From Cellulomonas iranensis NBRC 101100 = JCM 18110 (GTDB taxonomy: Bacteria; Actinomycetota; Actinomycetes; Actinomycetales; Cellulomonadaceae): DNA of 64,000 nt. Location: contig NZ_BCRB01000002.1 in assembly GCF_001552375.1 (NCBI RefSeq), forward strand, positions 31,595 to 95,594. The letters run 5' to 3'. The notes beneath the pieces were generated by a model. It searched no databases, had not been told where the DNA came from, and saw only the letters and a program-made list of their open reading frames with translations. The translations under genes were made by a program, and so were the position numbers. Positions 24,232 to 34,443 of this stretch are shown piece after piece (the stretch's first letter is position 1; every line of letters begins with the position of its first letter).

Positions 24232-26766
24232 ATGACTACCACCGCCTCGGACCCGCAGAACGCTGCGGACGCAGGCCCCATCGCCCCGGGACCGTTCGCG
24301 GCCGCCGAAGCCCGCACCGCCTGGCGCAAGGGATCCGGGCAGATCGACGACGCGACGCTGCAGCGCCTGTCCACGTGGTGGCGCGCCGCGAACTACATGT
24401 CGGTCGGCCAGATCTACCTGCTCGACAACCCGCTGCTGCGCCGCCCGCTGCACCGCGACGACGTCAAGCCGCGCCTGCTGGGCCACTGGGGCACGACGCC
24501 CGGCCTCAACTTCCTCTACGCGCACCTCAACCGCGCGATCGCGGAGCGCGAGCAGTCGACGATCTACGTGACGGGCCCCGGCCACGGCGGCCCCGGCCTG
24601 GTGGCGAGCGCGTACCTCGACGGCACGTACTCCGAGGTGTACTCCGACATCACGGAGGACGAGGAGGGCCTGCGCCGGCTGTTCCGGCAGTTCTCCTTCC
24701 CGGGCGGCATCCCGTCGCACGTCGCGCCCGAGACGCCGGGCTCGATCCACGAGGGCGGTGAGCTCGGCTACGCGCTGAGCCACGCGTACGGCGCCGCGTT
24801 CGACAACCCGAACCTGCTGGTCGCCGCGGTCGTCGGCGACGGCGAGGCCGAGACGGGCCCGCTCGCGACGAGCTGGCACTCGAACAAGTTCGTCAACCCG
24901 CGCCAGGACGGCATCGTCCTGCCGATCCTGCACCTCAACGGGTACAAGATCGCGAACCCGACGGTGCTCGCGCGCATCAGCGACGCCGAGCTGCACGACC
25001 TCATGGTCGGCTACGGCCACAAGCCGCACGTGTTCGTCGCGGGCTTCGACGACGAGGACGACCTCGAGATCCACCGCCGCTTCGCGGTGCTGCTCGACGA
25101 GGTGCTCGACGAGATCGCCGAGATCAAGGCGAACGCCGCCGCCGGCGACGTGAGCCGCCCGATGTACCCGATGATCGTGTTCCGCACCCCGAAGGGCTGG
25201 ACGGGCCCGGACGAGATCGACGGCAAGAAGACGACGGGTTCGTGGCGTGCGCACCAGGTGCCGCTCGCGAACGCGCGGGACACCCCGGAGCACCTCGCGG
25301 TGCTCGAGCAGTGGCTGCAGTCGTACCGGCCGGCCGAGCTGTTCGACGCGACGGGCCGGGTCGACGCCGACATCACGGCGCTCGCGCCGCACGGCGACCT
25401 GCGCATGAGCGCGAACCCGCACGCGAACGGCGGCCTTCTGCTGCGCGACCTGCGGCTGCCGGACTTCCGGGACTTCGCGCAGGACGTGCCCGCACCCGGG
25501 GCGACGATCGCCGAGGCGCCGCGCGTGCTCGGCGAGTACCTCACCGAGGTCATCCGCCGGAACCCCGACACGTTCCGCATCTTCGGCCCCGACGAGACCG
25601 CGTCGAACCGCCTGCAGGCGGTGTACGAGGTCACCGCGAAGCAGTGGAACGCGGAGTTCGAGGGGCCCGAGGTCGACGACCACCTCGAGCGCGCGGGTCG
25701 CGTCATGGAGATGCTGTCGGAGCACCAGTGCCAGGGCTGGCTCGAGGGCTACCTGCTCACCGGGCGGCACGGCCTGTTCACGTCGTACGAGGCGTTCATC
25801 CACATCGTCGACTCGATGTTCAACCAGCACGCCAAGTGGCTCAAGGTCACCAACGACATCCCGTGGCGGCGGCCGATCGCGAGCCTCAACTACCTGCTGT
25901 CGAGCCACGTGTGGCGGCAGGACCACAACGGCTTCAGCCACCAGGACCCCGGCTTCATCGACCACGTGGTCAACAAGAAGGCCGAGGTCGTGCGGGTCTA
26001 CCTGCCGCCGGACGCGAACACGCTGCTGAGCACGTACGACCACTGCCTGCGCAGCCGGCAGTACGTCAACGTCGTCGTGTCCGGCAAGCAGCCCGCGCCG
26101 AACTTCCTGTCGATGGAGCAGGCCGTCGCGCACTGCACGCGCGGCCTGGGCATCTGGGAGTGGGCCGGGTCGGAGGCGCAGGACGAGGAGCCGGACGTCG
26201 TGCTCGCGTGCGCGGGCGACGTCCCGACGCTCGAGGTCCTCGCGGCGGCGGACATCCTGCGGCGCGAGCTGCCGCAGCTCAAGGTGCGCGTCGTCAACGT
26301 CGTGGACCTCATGCGGCTGCAGGACGCGCGGGAGCACCCGCACGGCCTGTCCGACGCGGAGTTCGACACGATCTTCACGGCCGACCGGCCGATCGTGTTC
26401 GCCTACCACGGGTACCCGTGGCTCATCCACCGCCTCACGTACCGCCGCAACGGGCACGCGAACCTCCACGTGCGCGGGTACAAGGAGGAGGGCACCACGA
26501 CGACGCCGTTCGACATGGTCATGCTCAACGACCTCGACCGGTACCACCTGGTGATCGACGTCATCGACCACGTGCACTGGCTGCGCGCGTCGCAGGCCGG
26601 CCTGCGCCAGCGCATGGTCGACGCGCGTCTGCGCGCGCGGCAGTACACGCGCGAGCACGGCGAGGATCTGCCGGAGGTGCGCGACTGGGTGTGGCCCGAC
26701 GCGGGCGACGCCGCGTCGACCGAGGAGATCTCCGCCTCACTTTCGACCGGCGGGGACAACGAGTAG
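24232..26766 (+). CDS. xfp: Xylulose-5-phosphate/fructose-6-phosphate phosphoketolase
   Basis: Splits xylulose 5-phosphate (and often fructose 6-phosphate) with phosphate to acetyl phosphate and a shorter sugar phosphate, using thiamine diphosphate. The 844-residue length is normal. Family marks include [39 protein letters not shown], the cofactor-binding [19 protein letters not shown] and [17 protein letters not shown]. The ATG has a strong AAGGAGGGG seven bases upstream and 254 bases of free DNA before it. A terminator follows. The next two genes, pta and ackA, use its product acetyl phosphate. Confidence 0.97.
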   Translation: MTTTASDPQNAADAGPIAPGPFAAAEARTAWRKGSGQIDDATLQRLSTWWRAANYMSVGQIYLLDNPLLRRPLHRDDVKPRLLGHWGTTPGLNFLYAHLNRAIAEREQSTIYVTGPGHGGPGLVASAYLDGTYSEVYSDITEDEEGLRRLFRQFSFPGGIPSHVAPETPGSIHEGGELGYALSHAYGAAFDNPNLLVAAVVGDGEAETGPLATSWHSNKFVNPRQDGIVLPILHLNGYKIANPTVLARISDAELHDLMVGYGHKPHVFVAGFDDEDDLEIHRRFAVLLDEVLDEIAEIKANAAAGDVSRPMYPMIVFRTPKGWTGPDEIDGKKTTGSWRAHQVPLANARDTPEHLAVLEQWLQSYRPAELFDATGRVDADITALAPHGDLRMSANPHANGGLLLRDLRLPDFRDFAQDVPAPGATIAEAPRVLGEYLTEVIRRNPDTFRIFGPDETASNRLQAVYEVTAKQWNAEFEGPEVDDHLERAGRVMEMLSEHQCQGWLEGYLLTGRHGLFTSYEAFIHIVDSMFNQHAKWLKVTNDIPWRRPIASLNYLLSSHVWRQDHNGFSHQDPGFIDHVVNKKAEVVRVYLPPDANTLLSTYDHCLRSRQYVNVVVSGKQPAPNFLSMEQAVAHCTRGLGIWEWAGSEAQDEEPDVVLACAGDVPTLEVLAAADILRRELPQLKVRVVNVVDLMRLQDAREHPHGLSDAEFDTIFTADRPIVFAYHGYPWLIHRLTYRRNGHANLHVRGYKEEGTTTTPFDMVMLNDLDRYHLVIDVIDHVHWLRASQAGLRQRMVDARLRARQYTREHGEDLPEVRDWVWPDAGDAASTEEISASLSTGGDNE

Positions 26767-26782
26767 GCAGACTGTCACGGGT

Positions 26783-26812
26783 GCGTGCCCGGGCCCACCG
26801 GCCCGGGCACGC
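26783..26812 (+). terminator. 13-bp hairpin after phosphoketolase
   Basis: Arms 26783-26795 and 26800-26812 pair perfectly around the loop CACC, 16 bases after the xfp stop. It may reduce read-through into pta-ackA rather than block it, since the gap to pta is only 100 bases. Confidence 0.7.
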
Positions 26813-26866
26813 GTCCGTCGAGGACGAGCAGCCCCCACCCGGGGCGATGAGGAAGTGAGCTGAACG

Positions 26867-28963
26867 GTGGCCCGCACGATCTACGTCATGTCGGCCGAGG
26901 GGGACACGGGCAAGTCCGTCGTCGCGCTCGGCCTCGTCGACCTGCTGACCCGGACGGTGCAGCGCGTCGGTGTCTTCCGACCCGTCGCCCGGTCGACCGA
27001 CGAGCGCGACTACGTGCTGGAGCTGCTGCTCGAGCACGACGGCGTCGACGTCGCCTACGAGGACGCGGTCGGCGCGACGTACGACGACGTCATCTCCGAC
27101 CCGGACGCCGCGCTGTCGCGCATCGTGTCGCGGTTCCACGACGTCGAGCGTCGCTGCGACGCGGTCGTGGTGGTCGGCACCGACTACACGGACGTCGCGG
27201 GCCCCACCGAGCTCGCGTATAATGCGCGGATCGCCGCCAACCTGGGCGCACCCGTGCTGCTGGTCGTCAACGGCGCGCACCGCAGCGCCGAGGACGTCCA
27301 CCACGCGGCCGAGGTCGCCGCCGCCGAGATCGACGCGAACCACGCGCAGGTCGTCGCGGTCGTCGCGAACCGCTGCGCGCCGAACTCGCTCGACCAGGTG
27401 CGCACCGCGCTGGGCGGCACGCGCCCGGTGTGGGCGCTGCCGGACTCGCCGCTGCTGTACGCGCCGACGCTGCGCCAGCTCATGGAGGCCGTCGGCGGCA
27501 CGCTGAGCAGCGGCGACGAGGAGCTGCTGGGTCGCGAGGTGCTCGACGTGCTGGTCGGCGCGATGTCGATCGAGCACCTGCTGGACCGCCTGCAGGACGG
27601 CGCGGTCGTCATCACGCCCGGGGACCGGGCCGACGTGCTGCTGGGCCTGCTCATGGCGCACCAGGCCGACGGCTTCCCGTCGCTCGCGGGCCTCATCCTC
27701 AACGGCGGGCTCGAGCCGGCCCCGACGATCCAGCGCCTGGTCGAGGGCCTCGGCTCGCGCCTGCCGCTCATCACGACGTCGCTCGGCACGTTCCGCTCGG
27801 CGAGCGCCGCGGCCACGACGCGCGGGCGCGTCACGCACGACTCGCAGCGCAAGGTCGACACGGCGCTCGCGCTGTTCGAGCAGCACGTCGACGGCGAGGC
27901 CCTGCTGGCCGCGCTCGACGTCGAGCGCCCCGAGGTCGTCACGCCGCTCATGTTCGAGTACGCCCTGCTGGACCGTGCGCGCTCCGACCGCAAGCACGTC
28001 GTGCTGCCCGAGGGCAACGACGACCGCATCCTGCGGGCCGCCTCGACGCTGCTGCAGCGCCAGGTCGCGGACCTGACGATCCTCGGCGACGAGGCCGCGA
28101 TCCGCGCCCGCGCGACCGAGCTCGGCCTCGACCTCGACGAGGCGCAGGTGCTGGACCCGAAGAACGGCGAGACGCTCGAGCGGTTCGCCGAGGTGTACAC
28201 CGAGCTGCGCAAGCACAAGGGCATGACGGTCGAGCGTGCGCGCGAGATCGTGTCCTCGGTGTCGTACTTCGGCACGCTCATGGTGCAGCTCGGGCTCGCG
28301 GACGGCATGGTCTCGGGCGCGGTGCACACGACCGCGCACACCATCAAGCCGTCGTTCGAGATCATCAAGACGCGCCCCGACGTGGGCAGCGTGTCGAGCT
28401 GCTTCCTCATGTGCCTCGAGGACCGCGTGCTCGTGTACGCCGACTGCGCGGTCATCCCCGACCCGACGGCCGAGCAGCTCGCGGACATCGCGATCTCGTC
28501 GGCCGAGACGGCGACGCAGTTCGGCATCGAGCCGCGCATCGCGATGCTGTCGTACTCGACCGGCGAGTCCGGCTCGGGCGCGGACGTCGAGAAGGTCCGC
28601 GAGGCCACGCGCCTGGTGCGCGAGCGTCGCCCCGACCTGTCGGTCGAGGGCCCGATCCAGTACGACGCCGCGGTCGACGCGTCGGTCGCGCAGACCAAGA
28701 TGCCGGACTCCGCGGTCGCGGGCCGGGCCACGGTCTTCGTCTTCCCCGACCTCAACACGGGCAACAACACCTACAAGGCCGTGCAGCGCTCGGCCGGCGC
28801 CGTGGCGATCGGCCCGGTGCTGCAGGGGCTGCGCAAGCCCGTGAACGACCTGTCGCGCGGTGCGCTGGTCCAGGACATCGTCAACACGGTCGCGATCACC
28901 GCGATCCAGGCGCAGGCGCAGGCCGACGCCACCACCCCGAGCACGGAGGCCTCCGCCCGATGA
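26867..28963 (+). CDS. pta: Phosphate acetyltransferase
   Basis: Interconverts acetyl-CoA and acetyl phosphate. A 698-residue long-form enzyme with an N-terminal BioD-like P-loop domain (YVMSAEGDTGKSVVALGL), a central DRTGG domain and a C-terminal PTA catalytic domain (KHVVLPEGNDDRILRAAS, LADGMVSGAVHTTAHTIKP, STGESGSGADVEKVREAT, KMPDSAVAGRATVFVFPD). The GTG start is followed at once by the first strand. A GAGGAAG lies about 13 bases upstream, rather far. Its stop overlaps the ackA start (ATGA), so pta and ackA are translationally coupled. Confidence 0.96.
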   Translation: MARTIYVMSAEGDTGKSVVALGLVDLLTRTVQRVGVFRPVARSTDERDYVLELLLEHDGVDVAYEDAVGATYDDVISDPDAALSRIVSRFHDVERRCDAVVVVGTDYTDVAGPTELAYNARIAANLGAPVLLVVNGAHRSAEDVHHAAEVAAAEIDANHAQVVAVVANRCAPNSLDQVRTALGGTRPVWALPDSPLLYAPTLRQLMEAVGGTLSSGDEELLGREVLDVLVGAMSIEHLLDRLQDGAVVITPGDRADVLLGLLMAHQADGFPSLAGLILNGGLEPAPTIQRLVEGLGSRLPLITTSLGTFRSASAAATTRGRVTHDSQRKVDTALALFEQHVDGEALLAALDVERPEVVTPLMFEYALLDRARSDRKHVVLPEGNDDRILRAASTLLQRQVADLTILGDEAAIRARATELGLDLDEAQVLDPKNGETLERFAEVYTELRKHKGMTVERAREIVSSVSYFGTLMVQLGLADGMVSGAVHTTAHTIKPSFEIIKTRPDVGSVSSCFLMCLEDRVLVYADCAVIPDPTAEQLADIAISSAETATQFGIEPRIAMLSYSTGESGSGADVEKVREATRLVRERRPDLSVEGPIQYDAAVDASVAQTKMPDSAVAGRATVFVFPDLNTGNNTYKAVQRSAGAVAIGPVLQGLRKPVNDLSRGALVQDIVNTVAITAIQAQAQADATTPSTEASAR

Positions 28964-30174
28964 GCACGTCCACCCCCGCGAGCAGCACGAGCGTCCTCGT
29001 CGTCAACTCGGGCTCGTCGTCCGTCAAGTACCAGCTGGTCGACCCGGCGTCGGGCGACGCGATCGCGTCGGGCATCGTCGAGCGCATCGGTGACGCGCTG
29101 GGCTCGGTCAAGCACGTCGCGCACGGCGACACGACGCGCCGCGAGGTGCCGGTGCCGGACCACGCCGAGGCGCTGCGCCTCGTGCTGGGCCTGTTCGACG
29201 AGATCGGCCCCGACCTCGCGTCGGCCAACGTCGTGGCGGTCGGCCACCGCGTCGTGCAGGGCGGCGACCTGTTCGACGGCCCGACGCTCGTCACGCCCGA
29301 GGTCGAGCAGCAGATCGAGGAGCTGTCGCCGCTCGCGCCGCTGCACAACCCCGCGAACCTCACGGGCATCCGCGTCGCGCAGGCGCTGCTGCCGGACGTG
29401 CCGCACGTCGTGGTGTTCGACACGGCGTTCTTCCGCACGCTGCCCGACGCGGCCGCGACGTACGCGGTCGAGGCGTCGGTGGCGGCCGAGCACAAGGTGC
29501 GCCGGTACGGCGCGCACGGCACGTCGCACCAGTACGTGTCGCAGCAGGTCGCGCAGATCCTGGACCGCCCGCTGGAGGACCTCCACCAGATCGTGCTGCA
29601 CCTGGGCAACGGCGCGTCGGCGTCGGCCGTGCGCGGCGGCGTCGCGGTCGAGACGTCGATGGGCCTGACCCCGCTCGAGGGTCTCGTCATGGGCACGCGC
29701 TCGGGCGACGTGGACCCGGCGGTCGTGTTCCACCTGCACCGCAACGCGGGCATGTCGATCGACGAGATCGACGACCTGCTGAACCGCCGCTCGGGCGTCA
29801 AGGGCCTGGCCGGCGAGAGCGACTTCCGCGCGCTGCACGACCTGGTGGCCGAGGGTCACGCGGGCGCGCGCCTGGCGCTCGACGTGTACCTGCACCGGCT
29901 GCGCAAGTACGTCGGTGCGTACCACGCGGTGCTGGGGCGGCTCGACGTCATCACGTTCACGGCCGGGATCGGCGAGAACGACGACATCGTGCGGCTCGGT
30001 GCGCTGAGCGGGCTCGAGGCCCTCGGCATCGAGGTCGACGCGGCGCGCAACGAGGGCCGCAAGTCGGAGCCGACGGTCATCTCCCCCGACGGCGCCAAGG
30101 TCACGGTCCTCGTGGTGCCGACCAACGAGGAGCTCGCGATCGCGCGGCAGGCGCTGGACGTCATCGGCGCCTGA
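28960..30174 (+). CDS. ackA: Acetate kinase
   Basis: Acetyl phosphate plus ADP gives acetate plus ATP. The 404-residue length is normal. Motifs: VLVVNSGSSSVKYQLVD at the N-terminus (phosphate-binding loop), GHRVVQGG, VFDTAFF, RRYGAHGTSHQYV, HLGNGASASAV, TSMGLTPLEGLVMGTRSGD, and the C-terminal FTAGIGEN. Together with phosphoketolase it yields ATP from pentose and hexose phosphates, while pta connects the pool to acetyl-CoA. A strong terminator follows 16 bases after the stop. Confidence 0.97.
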   Translation: MSTSTPASSTSVLVVNSGSSSVKYQLVDPASGDAIASGIVERIGDALGSVKHVAHGDTTRREVPVPDHAEALRLVLGLFDEIGPDLASANVVAVGHRVVQGGDLFDGPTLVTPEVEQQIEELSPLAPLHNPANLTGIRVAQALLPDVPHVVVFDTAFFRTLPDAAATYAVEASVAAEHKVRRYGAHGTSHQYVSQQVAQILDRPLEDLHQIVLHLGNGASASAVRGGVAVETSMGLTPLEGLVMGTRSGDVDPAVVFHLHRNAGMSIDEIDDLLNRRSGVKGLAGESDFRALHDLVAEGHAGARLALDVYLHRLRKYVGAYHAVLGRLDVITFTAGIGENDDIVRLGALSGLEALGIEVDAARNEGRKSEPTVISPDGAKVTVLVVPTNEELAIARQALDVIGA

Positions 30175-30190
30175 GCACCGGCACGACGTA

Positions 30191-30227
30191 CGGCACGGCC
30201 CGGACCCGCGTGGTCCGGGCCGTGCCG
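30191..30227 (+). terminator. 16-bp hairpin after ackA
   Basis: Perfect arms 30191-30206 and 30212-30227 around the loop CGCGT. It ends the xfp-pta-ackA block before the iron-uptake operon. Confidence 0.85.
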
Positions 30228-30310
30228 CGTCCGGGGGCGGGTCGCGCCCGTCCGAGCACGTCCGGGCGCGGGCACGTTCGGAGGCCGACGTGGCGCACGC
30301 CACACCACGG

Positions 30311-30329
30311 TGAGGTAAGGCTTCGCTAA
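30311..30329 (+). promoter_or_regulatory. DtxR/IdeR-type iron box
   Basis: TGAGGTAAGGCTTCGCTAA matches the DtxR consensus TTAGGTTAGGCTAACCTAA at 14 of 19 positions. It overlaps a likely -10 box TAACAT (30327-30332) that lies eight bases before the GTG at 30341, so the first transporter gene may be leaderless and repressed by iron-loaded DtxR/IdeR. Confidence 0.75.
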
Positions 30330-30340
30330 CATCGTGTCCC

Positions 30341-31168
<828 letters not shown>

Positions 31169-31238
31169 CGGGCCGACCGGCGACGGCGCAGGCGCCGGCA
31201 CACCTTCCTGCGCGCCACGACTCCCCGAGGACACACCC

Positions 31239-32249
31239 ATGCGCACCACCCGTCCCGCCCGCGCGGCCGTCGTCGCGCTCGCCCTGCCGCTGCTGCTCGC
31301 GGCGTGCGGCACGAGCGACGGCGCCGCCGCCGACGCACCCACCTCGACCGGCGCCGCCGCGCAGGGCGAGCCGATCACGGTCACCGACGCGCGCGGCGAG
31401 GAGATCACGCTCGACGCACCCGCCGAGCGCGTCGTCGCGCTCGAGTGGGCCCAGGTCGAGATGGTCCAGACCCTCGGCGTCGACCCCGTCGGCGTCTCCG
31501 ACCCCACCGGGTACACGAGCTGGGTCGGCACGGCCGCACCGCTCGCGTCCGAGACGGTCGACGTCGGCCTGCGCCGCGAGCCGAGCGTCGAGGCCATCGC
31601 GGACCTCGAGCCCGACCTCATCGTCGGCGTGCTCACGTCGGTCCCCGAGGGCGCGCTCGAGCAGCTCGAGCGCGTCGCGCCCGTGGTGCTCATGGCGGGT
31701 GCGGACGCGTCGGACCCGCTGGGCCGCGTCACCGAGGACTTCACGACCATCGCGACGGCCCTCGGCAAGGAGGACGTCGCGCAGGACGTGCTCGACGACC
31801 TCGACGCGCGGCTCGCCGACAACGCCGCGACCCTCGAGGCCGCGGGCCTCGCGGGCACGCCCGTCGTGCTGACGTCGCCGTACTCCGACGGCGCCAACCT
31901 CACGATCCGCATGCACGGGCCCCGCACCGCCGTGCAGGCCGTCGCCGAGCGCATGGGCCTGGCCGCCGCGTGGACCGACCCGGGCGACGACGCGTACGGC
32001 CTGGCGAACATCGACCTCGAGGGCCTCACGCAGCTGCCCGCCGACACGCGCTTCCTCTACTGGGGCAACGACGACGAGGACGACGTCGTCACGACGGCCC
32101 TCGCGGGCAACGCCGTGTGGGAGAGCCTGCCGTTCGTGCAGGCCGGGCACGTGCACCGCGCGGCCGTCGGCATCTGGGCGTACGGCGGCCCGGCGTCGAT
32201 GATGGCGTGGAGCGACGACCTCGTCGCGCAGCTGACGGCGGAGGCCTGA
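31239..32249 (+). CDS. Iron-siderophore substrate-binding lipoprotein
   Basis: A 336-residue protein with a signal peptide ending in lipobox LAAC (Cys23), an Ala/Thr linker, and a two-lobed class III binding protein (FepB/FhuD type) with the typical VVALEWAQVEMVQTLGVDPVG opening, PDLIVGVLTSVPEG hinge region, and a late VHRAAVGIWAYGGP run. Captures ferric siderophore outside the cell. A GAGGA Shine-Dalgarno lies upstream of the ATG. The gap to the ATPase gene is 70 bases. Confidence 0.9.
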   Translation: MRTTRPARAAVVALALPLLLAACGTSDGAAADAPTSTGAAAQGEPITVTDARGEEITLDAPAERVVALEWAQVEMVQTLGVDPVGVSDPTGYTSWVGTAAPLASETVDVGLRREPSVEAIADLEPDLIVGVLTSVPEGALEQLERVAPVVLMAGADASDPLGRVTEDFTTIATALGKEDVAQDVLDDLDARLADNAATLEAAGLAGTPVVLTSPYSDGANLTIRMHGPRTAVQAVAERMGLAAAWTDPGDDAYGLANIDLEGLTQLPADTRFLYWGNDDEDDVVTTALAGNAVWESLPFVQAGHVHRAAVGIWAYGGPASMMAWSDDLVAQLTAEA

Positions 32250-32253
32250 CCCG

Positions 32254-34398
32254 GTGAGCACGCTGCGGCAGCGGGACGACGCCCCGCCCCCGGCGGTCGC
32301 GCGTCCCGCTGCCGCGGCGGCCCGCCCGGACGCCCCGGGCGTCCCCCTCCCCCGGACGCCCCGCCGCGGGTCCCTGCGCGTGGGCGTCGTGCTCGCGCTC
32401 GTCGCGGCGTGGGTGCTCGCGGCGGTCGTGCTGCACCTCGTGCAGGGCACGGCCGACGTCGGCCTGCGCGACCTGCTCGCGCTCGTCACCGGTGACGCGG
32501 TCGACCAGGCGGCCGCGGTCGTCGTCGAGTCCCGCGTGCCGCGTCTGCTCGCGGCCGTGCTCGTCGGCACGGCGCTCGGCGCGTCCGGCACCGCGATGCA
32601 GGCGGTCGCGCGCAACCCGCTCGCGTCGCCCGACACCACGGCGGTCAACGCGGGCGCCTACCTCGCGCTGACGCTGGCCTCGGCGTTCGGCACGACGCTC
32701 GCGCCGCTGGCGGGCGTCGGCGTCGCGTTCGTCGGCGGCATCGCCGCGGCCGCGCTCGTGATCGGCCTGTCGAGCGGGCGCAGCGTGTCGGTGGTGCGGC
32801 TCGTCCTCGCGGGCTCGGTCGTCACGATGGGTCTCGCGTCGATCACGTCGGTCGTCATGCTGCTGCTGCCGTGGGAGGTGCAGGGCATGTTCGCGTGGGG
32901 CGCCGGGTCCCTGAGCCAGAACGGCTCCGCGACGGTCGTGCGCGTGCTGCCCGTGGTCGCCGCGGGCGTGGTCGCGCTGCTGCTGCTCGCGCGGCGGCTC
33001 GACGTGCTGCAGCTCGGCGACGACGCGGCGCGGTCGCTCGGCATGCGGGTCGGCGCCACGCGCGTCGTCGTGGTGGTCGTCGCGGTGCTGCTCGCGGCGT
33101 CCGCGGTGTCCGTCACCGGGCCCATCGGGTTCGTCGGGCTGTGCGCGCCGCTGCTCGTGCGCCTGGCGGCGCGGCGCGTCCGGCAGCTCACGCGGCACCG
33201 CGTGCTGATCCTCGCGAGCGCCGCGACCGGCGTCGCGCTCGTGCTCACCGCCGACGTGCTGCTGCGCGCCGTGTTCGGGTCGGTCGCCGGCGTCACGGTG
33301 CCCACGGGCGTCGTGACGAGCGCGCTGGGCGCCGTGTTCCTGATCGTGCTCGCGCGCCGGCTGCGCAGCGGCGACACCGGCGAGGCGCTCGCCGGCATGC
33401 GCGCCGGCACCGCGCTCGGGCGGCGCGCGCCCTTGCTCGTGCTGACCCTCGCCGGAGCGGCTCTGCTCGCCGCCCTCGTGGCGGCCGTGCTGCTCGGCGA
33501 CCGCGCGCTGCTGCTCGGCGACGTGGACCTGTGGCTGCGCGGCGCGGCGTCGGTGCGGCTCGAGATCATCCTCGACTCGCGCGTGCCGCGCGTCCTCGCG
33601 GCGCTGCTCGCGGGCGCGTGCCTCGCGCTCGCCGGGGCGCTCGTGCAGGCCGTGACGCGCAACCCGCTCGCCGACCCCGGCGTGCTGGGCGTGTCCTCGG
33701 CGGCGGGGCTCGGCGCGGTCGTCACGATCGTCGCGGTGCCGGCCGCGGGCTTCGCGATGCTGTTCGGCGGCGCGCTGCTGGGCGCGGCGGTCGCGGCCGT
33801 GGTCCTGCTGGGCGGCACGCGCGGCGGCGACCAGGTGCGCACCGTGCTCGTCGGCGTCGGCATCGGCGCGTTCAGCAGCGCGCTGACGACGCTGCTGCTG
33901 GTGCGCTCCGACCCGTGGAACCAGAACAAGGCGATGACGTGGCTCGCGGGCTCGACCTACGGCGCGACGTGGGTCCAGCAGCTGCCGATGGTCGTCGTGC
34001 TGGTGCTCGCCGCGGCCGTCCTCGTGCGCACGTCGCGCGACCTCGACGTGCTGCAGCTCGACGACCTCACGCCGCGCGTGCTCGGCGTCGCGGTGCCGCG
34101 CGCGCGGCTCGTGCACGTCGCCCTGGCGATCGTGCTGACCGCCGCCGCGACCGCGTCGATCGGCGTCGTCGCGTTCGTCGGGCTCGTCGCGCCGCACGCC
34201 GCGCGCCTGCTGATCGGCAAGCGGCACGCGCTGCTGCTGCCGCTCACGGTGCTGCTGGGCGCGACGCTGGTCGTGGTCGCCGACCTCGTGGGCCGCGCCA
34301 CGATCGCGCCCGCGCAGCTGCCCGCGGGGCTCGTGACGTCGCTCATCGGCACGCCGTACTTCCTGTGGCTGCTGTGGCGGATCCGCACCGACCGGTGA
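32254..34398 (+). CDS. Fused double FecCD permease for iron-siderophore uptake
   Basis: A 714-residue protein joining two complete FecCD permease domains in one chain, as in FhuB, with about 20 membrane segments. First half (about residues 40-370): RVPRLLAAVLVGTALGASG, ARNPLASPDTTAVN, GPIGFVGLCAPLLVR. Second half (about 390-712): RVPRVLAALLAGACLALAG, TRNPLADPGVLGVSSAAGLG, GVVAFVGLVAPHAARL. Each half has the coupling motif that contacts the ATPase. The GTG start is four bases after the binding-protein gene. A Pro/Ala-rich cytoplasmic N-terminus precedes the first helix. Confidence 0.93.
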   Translation: MSTLRQRDDAPPPAVARPAAAAARPDAPGVPLPRTPRRGSLRVGVVLALVAAWVLAAVVLHLVQGTADVGLRDLLALVTGDAVDQAAAVVVESRVPRLLAAVLVGTALGASGTAMQAVARNPLASPDTTAVNAGAYLALTLASAFGTTLAPLAGVGVAFVGGIAAAALVIGLSSGRSVSVVRLVLAGSVVTMGLASITSVVMLLLPWEVQGMFAWGAGSLSQNGSATVVRVLPVVAAGVVALLLLARRLDVLQLGDDAARSLGMRVGATRVVVVVVAVLLAASAVSVTGPIGFVGLCAPLLVRLAARRVRQLTRHRVLILASAATGVALVLTADVLLRAVFGSVAGVTVPTGVVTSALGAVFLIVLARRLRSGDTGEALAGMRAGTALGRRAPLLVLTLAGAALLAALVAAVLLGDRALLLGDVDLWLRGAASVRLEIILDSRVPRVLAALLAGACLALAGALVQAVTRNPLADPGVLGVSSAAGLGAVVTIVAVPAAGFAMLFGGALLGAAVAAVVLLGGTRGGDQVRTVLVGVGIGAFSSALTTLLLVRSDPWNQNKAMTWLAGSTYGATWVQQLPMVVVLVLAAAVLVRTSRDLDVLQLDDLTPRVLGVAVPRARLVHVALAIVLTAAATASIGVVAFVGLVAPHAARLLIGKRHALLLPLTVLLGATLVVVADLVGRATIAPAQLPAGLVTSLIGTPYFLWLLWRIRTDR

Positions 34399-34443
34399 CG
34401 TCGCGCGTGCGCGGCGGCGGGACGTGCGACGTGCGACCGTGCG

